A stretch of 64,000 nucleotides of DNA from Pseudomonas sp. KU43P. Its GTDB lineage: Bacteria > Pseudomonadota > Gammaproteobacteria > Pseudomonadales > Pseudomonadaceae. Positions within the stretch are counted from its first letter, which is position 1. Each line of letters opens with the position of its first letter. The notes below the pieces were generated by a model. That model ran no database searches. It saw nothing but the letters and a program-made list of their open reading frames with translations, and had not been told where the DNA came from. The position numbers and the translations under genes were made by a program. Shown here piece by piece: positions 51,312 to 58,903 of the stretch. The stretch covers positions 717,501 to 781,500 of the forward strand of contig NZ_AP019365.1 of the NCBI RefSeq assembly GCF_033095865.1, in the 5' to 3' direction.

Positions 51312-52316
51312 TCAGCGCTCGCCAACCAGAGTGGCAAGCGGTTTAGGCGCGTAGAGCGCACTCTGGAACTCAGGCACGTATTCGTACTTCATCATTTTCC
51401 CGAGTTTCAGGGCACGGAGGTAATTCGACAGGCTGCCGTCACCCAGGGTAAGGGTGGCCGAATCCGCATCGCGGCTGGAGCCGTGGCTGAGCTGGCGGGA
51501 AATAGCGTACCCATAGGCCAGTCGGCCCTGATGATCGAGGTTGGTGAAGCTGCTGGTGACGATATCGACATCATGCGAGAGGCCATTGAGCTTCTTCGCT
51601 TTGAAGGACACATCGACCTTGCCGGTCTGGCTGTCGGTGATGTCATAGACTACCGATTGCTCACCTTCTTTGCGGTCAATCCTGGTCAGCCATTTCGGCA
51701 GGTTATAGCCGACGACACCACGAACCCGCGCAAGCTCTGTATTGACCGGCAGCTTGAGCACATAGCCCCAGAAATCGCCAGACATCGACTGGCCAATCAG
51801 CGTGAACGGCCCCAGATTCGATTTGCCGGGCTTGTTGGTGATAATCGACACGGCCACTTCGTTGTAGGCGTCGTTATCGCAATGTTCATAGGTGTACGCG
51901 GTGAATGCTATCAAACCCCGGCCCGGCCAGATTTGTAGGGGTTGCACGGTGGCCATTACTTCCGGAGGCATCAGGGCCCGCAGTGCGTCCAGATCGGCTG
52001 TATAGACCGCCGTAACGCGACTGTTCTGGTAGTAAAAGTTCGGGGAGTATGACTCGAAGCCAATGTCGACCTTGTGCTTTTCCAATCCTTTGAACCAGCT
52101 CAAATCAACATCCGGCAGTTCTGCTGCAATCACTGACAAGGGCGGGTTCGAGCGATAACGGTCGTACAGGCCGCCCTTGACGACCGGCACTGTGTGGCCT
52201 GCGATATCGATTGTGTTGGTTTCAGTCGGGCTGAGCATTTCAGACGTCCCCGCCAACACAGAGTTGGCAATTGAGCTGAACAGCAATCCTGTTAATACGG
52301 CGCTTGCGAGTTTCAA
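51312..52316 (-). CDS. Exported acetoacetate decarboxylase-family protein
   Basis: 334 residues. A Sec signal peptide (KLASAVLTGLLFSSIANSVL, cleavage likely after VLA) precedes an acetoacetate decarboxylase-fold domain. GVVGYNLPKWL fits the segment holding the Schiff-base Lys in the family. Family members act on beta-keto acids or related carbonyls; most are cytosolic, so export is unusual. It follows the DJ-1-like gene by 37 nt on the same strand and should be co-transcribed. Its 3' end faces the MerR gene. Confidence 0.8.
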   Translation of the reverse strand: MKLASAVLTGLLFSSIANSVLAGTSEMLSPTETNTIDIAGHTVPVVKGGLYDRYRSNPPLSVIAAELPDVDLSWFKGLEKHKVDIGFESYSPNFYYQNSRVTAVYTADLDALRALMPPEVMATVQPLQIWPGRGLIAFTAYTYEHCDNDAYNEVAVSIITNKPGKSNLGPFTLIGQSMSGDFWGYVLKLPVNTELARVRGVVGYNLPKWLTRIDRKEGEQSVVYDITDSQTGKVDVSFKAKKLNGLSHDVDIVTSSFTNLDHQGRLAYGYAISRQLSHGSSRDADSATLTLGDGSLSNYLRALKLGKMMKYEYVPEFQSALYAPKPLATLVGER

Positions 52317-52353
52317 TCGGTCTTTCTCCGCGAGGTGGGAACTACTTTAGGGT

Positions 52354-53157
52354 TCAGCGAGTTACGTTTTCGCCAGAGAGCAACGCCATCACGGCTTCAG
52401 CTACGGCTTTGGGCGATTGAGGGTTTTGGCCGGTGACAAGCCTTCCATCCGTGATGGCAAATGACGTGAATGGCAGCCAGCCCTTGCGGTATCGCGCACC
52501 CTGGCTCACCAACTTATCCTCAAGGAAGAAGGGAACCTGGCTTTTCATGCCGGAGAACAGCTCTTCGCGATCAGAGAAGCCGGTGATGTTCTTGCCCTTG
52601 ATGATCAACTGGCCTTGTTCATCCTTCAGATCCAACAGACCCGCTACGCCATGGCAGACGGCCGAGACGATGCCACCTTGGTTGTAGATGGTTTCGGCGA
52701 CACGCCGCAGGTCGGGATTATTGGGGAAGTCCCACATCACTCCATGGCCCCCGGTGAAGTAGATGACGCCGAACTGGGACGGATCGATATCGGCGATCGG
52801 CAGCGTGCTTTGCAGGCGAGCGCGAAAGGCAGGGGACTGCAAATGCTCTCGGGCGGCCTTGTCCATGTACAGCCAACCTAGGCTGCGCTCATCCAGTGGC
52901 ACCGCTCCGCCTTTGGGACTGGCAAAAACTGTGCTGTAGCCAGCCGCCTCCACTACATCGGTGAAATGCGTTAGCTCAGTCAGCCACAACCCCGTGGTAT
53001 CGGTTCGCGATGGATAGCTGGCGTGATTGGTCAGAATCACCAAAATTTGGCGATTCTTGGCAGTCATTGTGGAAGGGGCGGTATCAGCATTTGCAAATGT
53101 CATCAAAGCGCTACCTATCAATACCAACGCATAAGAAACAAAGGTCTTGAGCATCAT
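52354..53157 (-). CDS. Exported DJ-1/PfpI-family protein (Hsp31-like)
   Basis: 267 residues. An N-terminal Sec signal (LKTFVSYALVLIGSALMTFA, cleavage likely after ANA) is followed by a class I glutamine-amidotransferase-like domain with the nucleophile Cys in VSAVCHGVAGLL, FTGGHGVMWD and an acidic partner. Hsp31/DJ-1 relatives act as glyoxalases or deglycases on reactive aldehydes, or as chaperones. The ATG at 53157 has GGAACC upstream and gives a normal signal peptide; the TTG at 53175 is less likely. Confidence 0.84.
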   Translation of the reverse strand: MMLKTFVSYALVLIGSALMTFANADTAPSTMTAKNRQILVILTNHASYPSRTDTTGLWLTELTHFTDVVEAAGYSTVFASPKGGAVPLDERSLGWLYMDKAAREHLQSPAFRARLQSTLPIADIDPSQFGVIYFTGGHGVMWDFPNNPDLRRVAETIYNQGGIVSAVCHGVAGLLDLKDEQGQLIIKGKNITGFSDREELFSGMKSQVPFFLEDKLVSQGARYRKGWLPFTSFAITDGRLVTGQNPQSPKAVAEAVMALLSGENVTR

Positions 53158-53187
53158 CCGGGTTCCATCAATCAAGCAGGTCAGCGC

Positions 53188-53218
53188 ATGCTCACCTTAA
53201 ACCTCGCTTTAAGGTCAA
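53188..53218 (-). promoter_or_regulatory. MerR-type promoter/operator of the DJ-1-like gene
   Basis: On the minus strand: TTGACC, 19-bp spacer TTAAAGCGAGGTTTAAGGT, then GAGCAT. The palindrome ACCTTAAA-GCGAGG-TTTAAGGT has perfect 8-bp arms. It lies about 30 nt before the DJ-1-like start. Confidence 0.65.
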
Positions 53219-53264
53219 TCCCCATCACTGCAAATAATTTCCACCGGCAGTTGCTCACTTCCGC

Positions 53265-53295
53265 TTGACCCTCAACCTGACTTTAACGCTAGCGT
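53265..53295 (+). promoter_or_regulatory. MerR-type promoter/operator of the saccharopine-dehydrogenase-like gene
   Basis: TTGACC (53265-53270), a 19-bp spacer CTCAACCTGACTTTAACGC, TAGCGT (53290-53295). The dyad is weaker than in the other three sites, but spacing and -35 are the same. It is back to back with the preceding promoter. Confidence 0.6.
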
Positions 53296-53352
53296 CTGAC
53301 ACTGATTGGGCAAGGCAATAACGCACGTCATCAATACCGTCAGGAGCAATGC

Positions 53353-54429
53353 ATGGGTCAGCAAGACAACCTGGATATGTTCAAATGGATGATCTATGGC
53401 GCCAATGGCTATACCGGCGAGTTGATCGCTCGTGATGCTGTAAAGCGTGGACTTAAACCTGTGCTGGCGGGACGCAACCGTGACAAGGTCGAAGCCCTGG
53501 GTCGGGAGCTGGGCGTTGAAACCCGAGTGTTCGGACTGGACGATGAAGTGCGGTTGCTGGCTCAGATCAAAGGCCATGGCTTGGTTCTGAATTGCGCAGG
53601 GCCGTTTTCAGCGACCGCCACCCCTATGATGGAAGCCTGCTTGCGCGCCAATGCGCACTACCTGGACATCACCGGCGAAATTGCCGTATTTGAGCACGCC
53701 CAGTCCTTGAGTGAACGGGCGAGCGCGGCGGGTGTGGTCATTTGCCCCGGCGTCGGCTTTGATGTGGTGCCGACTGACTGTGTCGCCGCTGCATTGAAAA
53801 ACGCACTGCCGGATGCAACGCATCTGGCGCTGGGGTTTGATTCGCGCTCGAGCTTTTCACCCGGTACTGCCAAAACTTCGATTGAAGGCATGGCGCAGGG
53901 CGGCAAGGTTCGTCGTGACGGCAAAATCGTCTCAGTACCGCTGGCGTATCGGGTACGGCGTATCGACTTTGGAGCCGGAGAGAAATTGGCCATGACCATT
54001 CCTTGGGGCGACGTTTCCACAGCTTGGCATACCACTGGTATTGCCAATATCGAAGTGTTTATTCCAGGCTCTGCGGGGATGATTCGCGGCGCCAGATTCG
54101 CCAATTTCATTCGTCCACTGTTGGGTTTGTCCTTCGTGCAGAGCCTGCTGAAGGCGCGCATCGGCAAGACAGTAGTCGGCCCGGATCAGGAAAAGCGTGC
54201 CGATCAAGGCACCTATGTATGGGGTGAGGCTAGAAACGCTCGCGGCGAATGCAAAGTCGCACGCGTGCACACCGCAAACGTCTACAGTCTGACGGTCGAC
54301 GCAGCCTTGGCTGTGGTCGACTACCTGCTACAGATGCGCCCAGCTGGCGGCGCCTACACACCCGCTCGGTTGTTGGGCGCCCATATGGTGACGCGCTTGC
54401 CAGGGTCTGGCGCGTTGAACATCGACTGA
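53353..54429 (+). CDS. Saccharopine dehydrogenase-like NAD(P)-dependent oxidoreductase (trans-acting enoyl reductase type)
   Basis: 358 residues. The N-terminal Rossmann motif IYGANGYTGELIA is followed by LAGRNRDKVEALG and NCAGPFSATATPM, the signature of saccharopine-dehydrogenase-like reductases including trans-acting enoyl reductases. The C-terminal domain is alpha/beta with no membrane part. AGGAGCAATGC precedes ATG 53353. In this cluster a role in reducing alpha,beta-unsaturated carbonyls is plausible but inferred from neighbours. Confidence 0.82.
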   Translation: MGQQDNLDMFKWMIYGANGYTGELIARDAVKRGLKPVLAGRNRDKVEALGRELGVETRVFGLDDEVRLLAQIKGHGLVLNCAGPFSATATPMMEACLRANAHYLDITGEIAVFEHAQSLSERASAAGVVICPGVGFDVVPTDCVAAALKNALPDATHLALGFDSRSSFSPGTAKTSIEGMAQGGKVRRDGKIVSVPLAYRVRRIDFGAGEKLAMTIPWGDVSTAWHTTGIANIEVFIPGSAGMIRGARFANFIRPLLGLSFVQSLLKARIGKTVVGPDQEKRADQGTYVWGEARNARGECKVARVHTANVYSLTVDAALAVVDYLLQMRPAGGAYTPARLLGAHMVTRLPGSGALNID

Positions 54430-54443
54430 CCTTGAAAAAGGTA

Positions 54444-54474
54444 TTGACCTTAAAGTTTACTTCAAGCTTAAGGT
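54444..54474 (+). promoter_or_regulatory. MerR-type promoter/operator of the OYE-aldehyde dehydrogenase operon
   Basis: TTGACC (54444-54449), 19-bp spacer TTAAAGTTTACTTCAAGCT, TAAGGT (54469-54474). The dyad CTTAAAGT-TT-ACTTCAAG has one mismatch. It lies 29 nt before the OYE gene. Confidence 0.72.
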
Positions 54475-54502
54475 GGCCTCATCTCCAGTTGAGGACTGCT
54501 CG

Positions 54503-55759
54503 ATGAATGTGTTCAACACCCTGATGCTTCCCAACGGTTCGACCATCAAGAACCGAATCGCCAAAGCCGCCATGGAAGAGAACATGGCGGATGCTGACCA
54601 GGCACCCTCCGAAGAACTCATGCGTCTCTATCAAGCATGGGCCGACGGTGGTGCAGGCCTGATTATCACCGGCAACGTGATGGTCGACGGCCGCGCCATG
54701 ACCGGGCCGGGTGGCGTGGTGTTGCAGGACGATCAGCAACTGGACAAGTTCAAGCGCTGGGCGCGTATTGGGCGATCTAGCGGTGCGCAGTTCTGGTTGC
54801 AGATCAATCACCCAGGTCGGCAGATGCAGTCCAATCTTGGGCAAAAAACCTGGGCACCGTCAGCCGTGCCGCTGGAACTGGGTAAAATGTCCAAGCGTTT
54901 TGCCACGCCTCACGCGATGACCGCTGGCGTGATCGAAGAAGTCATTCAGCGCTTTGCGAACACCGCACGTCTGGGCGAACAAGCCGGATTCACCGGCGTG
55001 GAAATCCACGCTGCCCATGGCTATTTGTTGAGCCAGTTCCTTTCGCCGTTGACCAACCAAAGGACGGACGAGTGGGGTGGCTCTCTAGAAAACCGGGCAC
55101 GCCTGTTGCTCGAAATCGTCAAGGCCGTCAGGGCTGTTGTTTCTGCGGATTTTGCAGTGGCGGTCAAACTCAACTCCGCCGATTTCCAGCGCGGAGGATT
55201 CACCGCCGATGATGCGAAAAAGGTAGTTGAGTTGCTCAACGACCTGGGCGTGGACATGGTGGAGTTGTCGGGAGGCAGCTACGAAGTACCCGCCATGCAG
55301 GGTGACGCGCGCGATGGTCGCACCCTCGCTCGCGAAGCTTATTTCCTTGAGTTCGCCCGTGATCTCCAAACCGTCGCCCAAATGCCGGTGATGGTCACCG
55401 GCGGTATACGTCGCCGGCCGGTGGCCGAAAGCGTCGTGCAGAGTGGTGTGGACATGGTGGGCATCGGAACGGCGTTAGCCATCGATCCGCACTTGCCTCG
55501 TGATTGGTTGCAGGGCAAAGAGAATGCCCCTCAATTGCCGCCGATCACCTGGAAAAACAAAGCCATCGCATCCTTGGCGAACATGGCAGTAGTGAAGTTT
55601 CAATTGCGCAAACTCAGCCGGGCTAAAAAGCCCGATCCGAGCGTTTCACCGTTGCGCGCGCTGATCCTGCAACAGCTCTTCATGGCCTTTCGCACTCGCC
55701 AGTACCGGAAATGGATTGAAACGTCTGCGCATTACAACGGCCTGGGAGACGCAAGATGA
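54503..55759 (+). CDS. Old Yellow Enzyme-family NADH:flavin oxidoreductase
   Basis: 418 residues forming an FMN-binding TIM barrel. Hallmarks: IKNRIAKAAMEENMAD near the N-terminus, the substrate-binding His pair in VEIHAAHGYLLSQFLSPL, N-R-D-WGGSLENRARL, and the FMN phosphate site VTGGIRRRPVAE..VGIGTA. Such enzymes reduce the C=C bond of enals, enones or quinones. A C-terminal extension of about 60 residues (LRKLSRAKKPDPS onward) is unusual. The stop overlaps the aldehyde dehydrogenase start by 4 nt, so both are co-translated. Confidence 0.88.
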   Translation: MNVFNTLMLPNGSTIKNRIAKAAMEENMADADQAPSEELMRLYQAWADGGAGLIITGNVMVDGRAMTGPGGVVLQDDQQLDKFKRWARIGRSSGAQFWLQINHPGRQMQSNLGQKTWAPSAVPLELGKMSKRFATPHAMTAGVIEEVIQRFANTARLGEQAGFTGVEIHAAHGYLLSQFLSPLTNQRTDEWGGSLENRARLLLEIVKAVRAVVSADFAVAVKLNSADFQRGGFTADDAKKVVELLNDLGVDMVELSGGSYEVPAMQGDARDGRTLAREAYFLEFARDLQTVAQMPVMVTGGIRRRPVAESVVQSGVDMVGIGTALAIDPHLPRDWLQGKENAPQLPPITWKNKAIASLANMAVVKFQLRKLSRAKKPDPSVSPLRALILQQLFMAFRTRQYRKWIETSAHYNGLGDAR

Positions 55760-57192
55760 CCGTCGCTGTAGAAGACTCCCCAGTTATCGACATCGCCAAT
55801 ACGCTCGATCAACAAAGAAGGGCATTTCTTAACGACGGGCCACCCAGCCTCAAACGACGCAGGGCCAACCTGATCAAATTGCGCGCGGTGGTGCTCGCTC
55901 ACAGGCGTGAAGTAGAGGATGCGATCAGTACTGATTTCGGCAATCGCTCCAGGCATGAAACCGACATCATGGAACTGCTTGGCGTGGTTCAGTCCATTGA
56001 CTACTTGTTACGACACCTGCGCCGTTTCATAAAGCCCGAACGTCGTCATGTCGCGGCGTTTCATCGCGCCGGCCGCGCCTATGTGGAGTACCAGCCTAAA
56101 GGTGTGATTGGAGTCATGGCGCCTTGGAACTACCCGTTCTCCCTAACCTTCATCCCATTGGCAACTGCGCTCGCGGCTGGCAACCGGGTGATGATCAAAC
56201 CCTCCGAGCTTACGCCACGCACCAGCGAATTGATTCAGCGCATGCTGGCGAGTTGCTTTTCTCCCGATGAGGTAGCAGTGGTACTCGGCGGCCCTGAGAC
56301 AGGCGCCTATTTCAGCAGCCTTCCGTTCGATCACCTGCTGTTCACCGGCAGCACTCAGGTAGGTCGAATGGTAATGCGCGCCGCCAGTGACAATCTGGTA
56401 CCGCTGACCCTTGAACTGGGCGGCAAGAGCCCCGTGGTCTTGGCGCCAGGCCATACAGGGCATAGCGCATTGGAAAGCATCGTCTTCGGCAAATTATCCA
56501 ATGCTGGTCAGACCTGCGTTGCACCGGACTACGCCCTGGTTCATGAAGACGACCTGGGCGAGTTCATCACCCAATACCGCGACGCTGTTGCCCGTACTTA
56601 TCCGCAAGGCCCAGCCAGTCCCGATTACACCTCGATCATCAGCGACAGGCATTACATGCGGTTGCATACGCTCATCGAAGACGCACGCGCAAAGGGAGCA
56701 GACGTGATCGAGGTAGGAGTGACCCCAGAGCGTGCGACAGAGCGACCGCGGACATTGGCTCCGGTGTTGATCGTGGGAGCCGAAGACGATGCATTGGTCA
56801 TGCAGGAAGAAATCTTCGGCCCACTGCTACCGGTTCGCACCTACCGCTCTCTCGACGAAGTAATCGACTACATCAACGCCAGGCCGCGTCCACTAGCGCT
56901 TTACTATTTCGGCAATATGGATGCCGACAGCGAGGCTGTGCTCAAGCGCACCACATCCGGGAATGTCGGCATCAACAACACTCTGCTGCACGTTGCTGTG
57001 GATGATCTACCATTCGGCGGCGTAGGGCCGAGCGGTATGGGGGCCTACCACGGTATCGAGGGGTTTCGCTCCATGAGCCATGCCAAGGGAGTATTCGTCC
57101 AGGGTCGCTGGAGCCTACCTAGCCTGCTCAGAGCACCTTTCGGCAAACTGGCTAAATTCACCATAGCAATCACGCTTCGGGCGCGGCCATAA
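55756..57192 (+). CDS. Aldehyde dehydrogenase (coniferyl aldehyde dehydrogenase type)
   Basis: 478 residues of the aldehyde dehydrogenase superfamily, class 3-like. Signature parts: APWNYPFSLTFIPL, LLFTGSTQVGRMVM (NAD site), LELGGKSPVV with the general-base Glu and SNAGQTCVAPDYA with the nucleophile Cys. The C-terminal hydrophobic LLRAPFGKLAKFTIAITLR recalls membrane-associated class 3 enzymes. It resembles coniferyl aldehyde dehydrogenases. It should oxidise an aldehyde to acid, perhaps the product or a co-substrate of the OYE step. Confidence 0.9.
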   Translation: MTVAVEDSPVIDIANTLDQQRRAFLNDGPPSLKRRRANLIKLRAVVLAHRREVEDAISTDFGNRSRHETDIMELLGVVQSIDYLLRHLRRFIKPERRHVAAFHRAGRAYVEYQPKGVIGVMAPWNYPFSLTFIPLATALAAGNRVMIKPSELTPRTSELIQRMLASCFSPDEVAVVLGGPETGAYFSSLPFDHLLFTGSTQVGRMVMRAASDNLVPLTLELGGKSPVVLAPGHTGHSALESIVFGKLSNAGQTCVAPDYALVHEDDLGEFITQYRDAVARTYPQGPASPDYTSIISDRHYMRLHTLIEDARAKGADVIEVGVTPERATERPRTLAPVLIVGAEDDALVMQEEIFGPLLPVRTYRSLDEVIDYINARPRPLALYYFGNMDADSEAVLKRTTSGNVGINNTLLHVAVDDLPFGGVGPSGMGAYHGIEGFRSMSHAKGVFVQGRWSLPSLLRAPFGKLAKFTIAITLRARP

Positions 57193-57353
57193 CTCCGAGT
57201 CGAGCGGTAGAGGAAGTACACCAGCGCCAAGCTGTTTCAGTCCGTTGGCAGGCAAGCTCCGCGACGAGGCATCTGGGGCATCGTGGGCAACAACACGCCA
57301 GTGTGCTTCATTCGTGATCAGATAAAGCGCACTTTTGGCTGATTTTTGCCTGT

Positions 57354-57426
57354 CACGAAGGGCCGCTTCTGGCCGATTGCTGCCCTGCACGAAGGGCCGC
57401 TATGGGTTGATAGCGGTCTACCATGG
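57354..57426 (+). repeat. Interspersed repeat at the right edge of the cargo
   Basis: CACGAAGGGCCGCT occurs twice (57354-57367 and 57388-57401), then TATGGGTTGATAGCGGTCTA (57401-57420), whose 26-bp extended form is inverted and degenerate at 49578-49603. The pair brackets the cargo genes. Confidence 0.5.
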
Positions 57427-57547
57427 TTACACCGGATCTGTTGTTACACTGCTAGGGCAAAGCGAAGACTTGAACGTGTAACGCTATTTTTGCCTTTAAG
57501 AACAATGGTTTGCGCTTCTTCGTTACACCCATTACACCTGTTACACC
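57426..57547. repeat. Iteron-like GTTACAC/GTGTAAC repeats, right group
   Basis: GTTACAC occurs at 57426, 57443, 57522 and 57540, the ATTACAC variant at 57531, and GTGTAAC at 57476. The word is the same as in the left group (42864-42987), now mainly in the other orientation. The spacing within the region is irregular. No gene is supported between 57193 and 57883. Confidence 0.6.
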
Positions 57548-57706
57548 ACTTTGGATTCGTAGTCATCTAGCGACCCCATGCCCCCTATCTGGTCGTGCCT
57601 TCAGCGGCTGAGGCATTCCCCACCTCCCGGATCCTAGGAGCCGCCGGGGACCCTGAGAGATGTGGCCAGATACGGGGCAGGAAACCCGCGGCTCTTTGTT
57701 AGCGGA

Positions 57707-57746
57707 CGGTTCACCAGCTTAGTGAACTAGTAAACTGAGTGAACCG
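57707..57746. promoter_or_regulatory. Palindrome CGGTTCAC ... GTGAACCG with an internal GTGAAC
   Basis: CGGTTCAC (57707-57714) and GTGAACCG (57739-57746) are perfect 8-bp arms, with a further AGTGAAC at 57721-57727. The same GTTCAC/GTGAAC words lie upstream of the AlpA gene. They could be operators of an element-encoded regulator or part of the replication region. Confidence 0.5.
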
Positions 57747-57883
57747 GTTCGGTGCAGGCTGCCCTGATGTCCTGCTTGTAAGCATTATCACGGGGAGTGT
57801 CTACACTTCGTCGCTAGGTCCTGATGGCCATCATTAAGCCATTAGGCCATAGCGGCCAACGTCACGACACAGGGAGTAAGAGC

Positions 57884-58102
57884 TTGCCTTCTTTCATCAT
57901 CAACAAAAACCAGCAGCAGAACGGGGATTATGAGGTCCACAACACCACGACCGGGTGTAGCTTCATGCCTCAGGTCGCCAACCAGATTGCGTTGGGTATC
58001 CACACCGACTGCGCAAGCGCTGTTCGTCAGGCTAAGCAGAACTGGCCCAATGCAAGGATCAATGGGTGCTACTACTGCTGCCGTCCGTGCCACACAAGCT
58101 AA
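57884..58102 (+). CDS. Small Cys-rich protein next to attR
   Basis: 72 residues with a TTG start (57884) behind AGGGAGTAAGAGC. It begins LPSFIINKNQQQNGDYEVHN and ends INGCYYCCRPCHTS, with Cys in TTGCSFMP, HTDCASAV and the CYYCCRPC tail that could bind metal. I recall close relatives of this small protein at the ends of other proteobacterial integrative elements, always unannotated. It lies about 150 bp from attR and has a strong hairpin after it. Confidence 0.7.
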   Translation: MPSFIINKNQQQNGDYEVHNTTTGCSFMPQVANQIALGIHTDCASAVRQAKQNWPNARINGCYYCCRPCHTS

Positions 58103-58117
58103 ATCCTCATGAGATAG

Positions 58118-58147
58118 CCGAAGGCAGCGCTGATGCGCTGCCTTCGG
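58118..58147 (+). terminator. Strong hairpin after the small Cys-rich gene
   Basis: CCGAAGGCAGCGC TGAT GCGCTGCCTTCGG: a perfect 13-bp stem. No T-run follows, but its place 15 nt past the stop suggests a transcription end. Confidence 0.65.
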
Positions 58148-58168
58148 TACGAGAGCGGTGGTTTTAGT

Positions 58169-58197
58169 TTTAGGGGTACGTTTAGGGATACGTTTCG
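58169..58197 (+). promoter_or_regulatory. Candidate integrase arm-type sites near attR
   Basis: TTTTAGGGGTACG and TTTAGGGATACG in tandem. Related words occur upstream of both integrase genes (TTTAGGGATATGG at 41471; TTTAGGGGTAACG at 58378). Such repeated sites around att cores are typical of arm-type integrase binding sites. Confidence 0.45.
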
Positions 58198-58250
58198 AAA
58201 TTCTCTCGCCATATTTCCCAAGTTCATTGGCTAATAGTGCTGCTGTTTGG

Positions 58251-58268
58251 TTCCTGTCTCCGCACCAG
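58251..58268 (+). other. attR-like copy of the tRNA-Thr 3' end
   Basis: TTCCTGTCTCCGCACCAG equals the tRNA-Thr 3' end at 41342-41360 except for one missing G in the acceptor stem. It marks the junction between the satellite and the DNA to its right. Confidence 0.75.
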
Positions 58269-58311
58269 TTCAGGTAACAGTGAAGGCTTCCCAAATCTCT
58301 GTAACCCCCGT

Positions 58312-58338
58312 AAAACCCGCCTTCTGGCGGGTTTTTTC
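58312..58338 (+). terminator. Terminator between attR and the second integrase
   Basis: AAAACCCGCC TTCT GGCGGG followed by TTTTTT. The att / terminator / integrase order repeats that at 41342-41521. Confidence 0.85.
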
Positions 58339-58428
58339 GTTATGGCGTTACGTCGGATTCCGACAGCTGCCAGCCGATTTAGGGGTAACGTTTGGGATAA
58401 AGTCGATTCGATAAAGGGGTTTACCCTT

Positions 58429-58903
58429 ATGGCTCGTACTACTGCTCCCCTGACCGACACCGCCTGCCGCTCGGCCAAGCCTACTGACCGCCCATACAAG
58501 CTTTTTGACGGTGACGGTCTTTACTTCCTCGTTTACCCCAATGGCCGCAAAGGCTGGCGCTTCCGGTATGTGAAACCGGATGGGCGCGAGGGGCTGACCT
58601 CGTTTGGCAACTATCCCGTCATCGGTCTCGCAGATGCTCGGCAGAAGCGTCTGGAGACTAAGCGGATGCTGGCTGAAGGCATTGATCCGATTGCGTCCAA
58701 GCAGCAGGCCAAGGCCGAGGCGGTTGTCAGAGGGCACACGTTCGAGCGCGTTGCCTTGGACTGGCATAAGGAAATGTCCGTGAAGTGGGCGCCTGGCCAT
58801 TCGCGGACTGTGCTCAGTCGTTTGAAGCCTCACGTATTCCCGCTGCTCGGCGCACGCGCCATTGTTGATCTGGATACCTTCGACCTCATGCAGCCGCTTG
58901 AGG
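58429..58903 (+). pseudogene. P4-type integrase, truncated by an IS3-family element
   Basis: About 158 codons of an integrase clearly related to the one at 41521 (MARTTAPLTDTACRSAKPTD, YKLFDGDGLYFLVYPNG). It holds the DUF4102 domain and part of the core-binding domain. The frame runs into the IS at 58904 and stops at 58944. The catalytic domain is absent, and no remainder appears after the IS. It is the left end of a second element sharing the tRNA-Thr site. Confidence 0.9.

Larger units (their letters stand above)
41342..58268. mobile_element. P4-like satellite / integrative element in tRNA-Thr with a detoxification cargo
   Basis: The element runs from attL in the tRNA to the attR-like copy at 58251. 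In order it has an integrase, an unknown gene, an AlpA regulator, a small ORF, a C4-type antisense RNA, small ORFs including a DUF3077 protein, a P4-alpha-like primase/helicase, a coiled-coil gene, a seven-gene cargo cluster, iteron-like repeats and a small Cys-rich protein gene beside attR. I see no virion structural genes, so it should rely on conjugation, a helper phage or integration alone. The REP units scattered through the flanking core DNA are absent inside. Confidence 0.82.
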
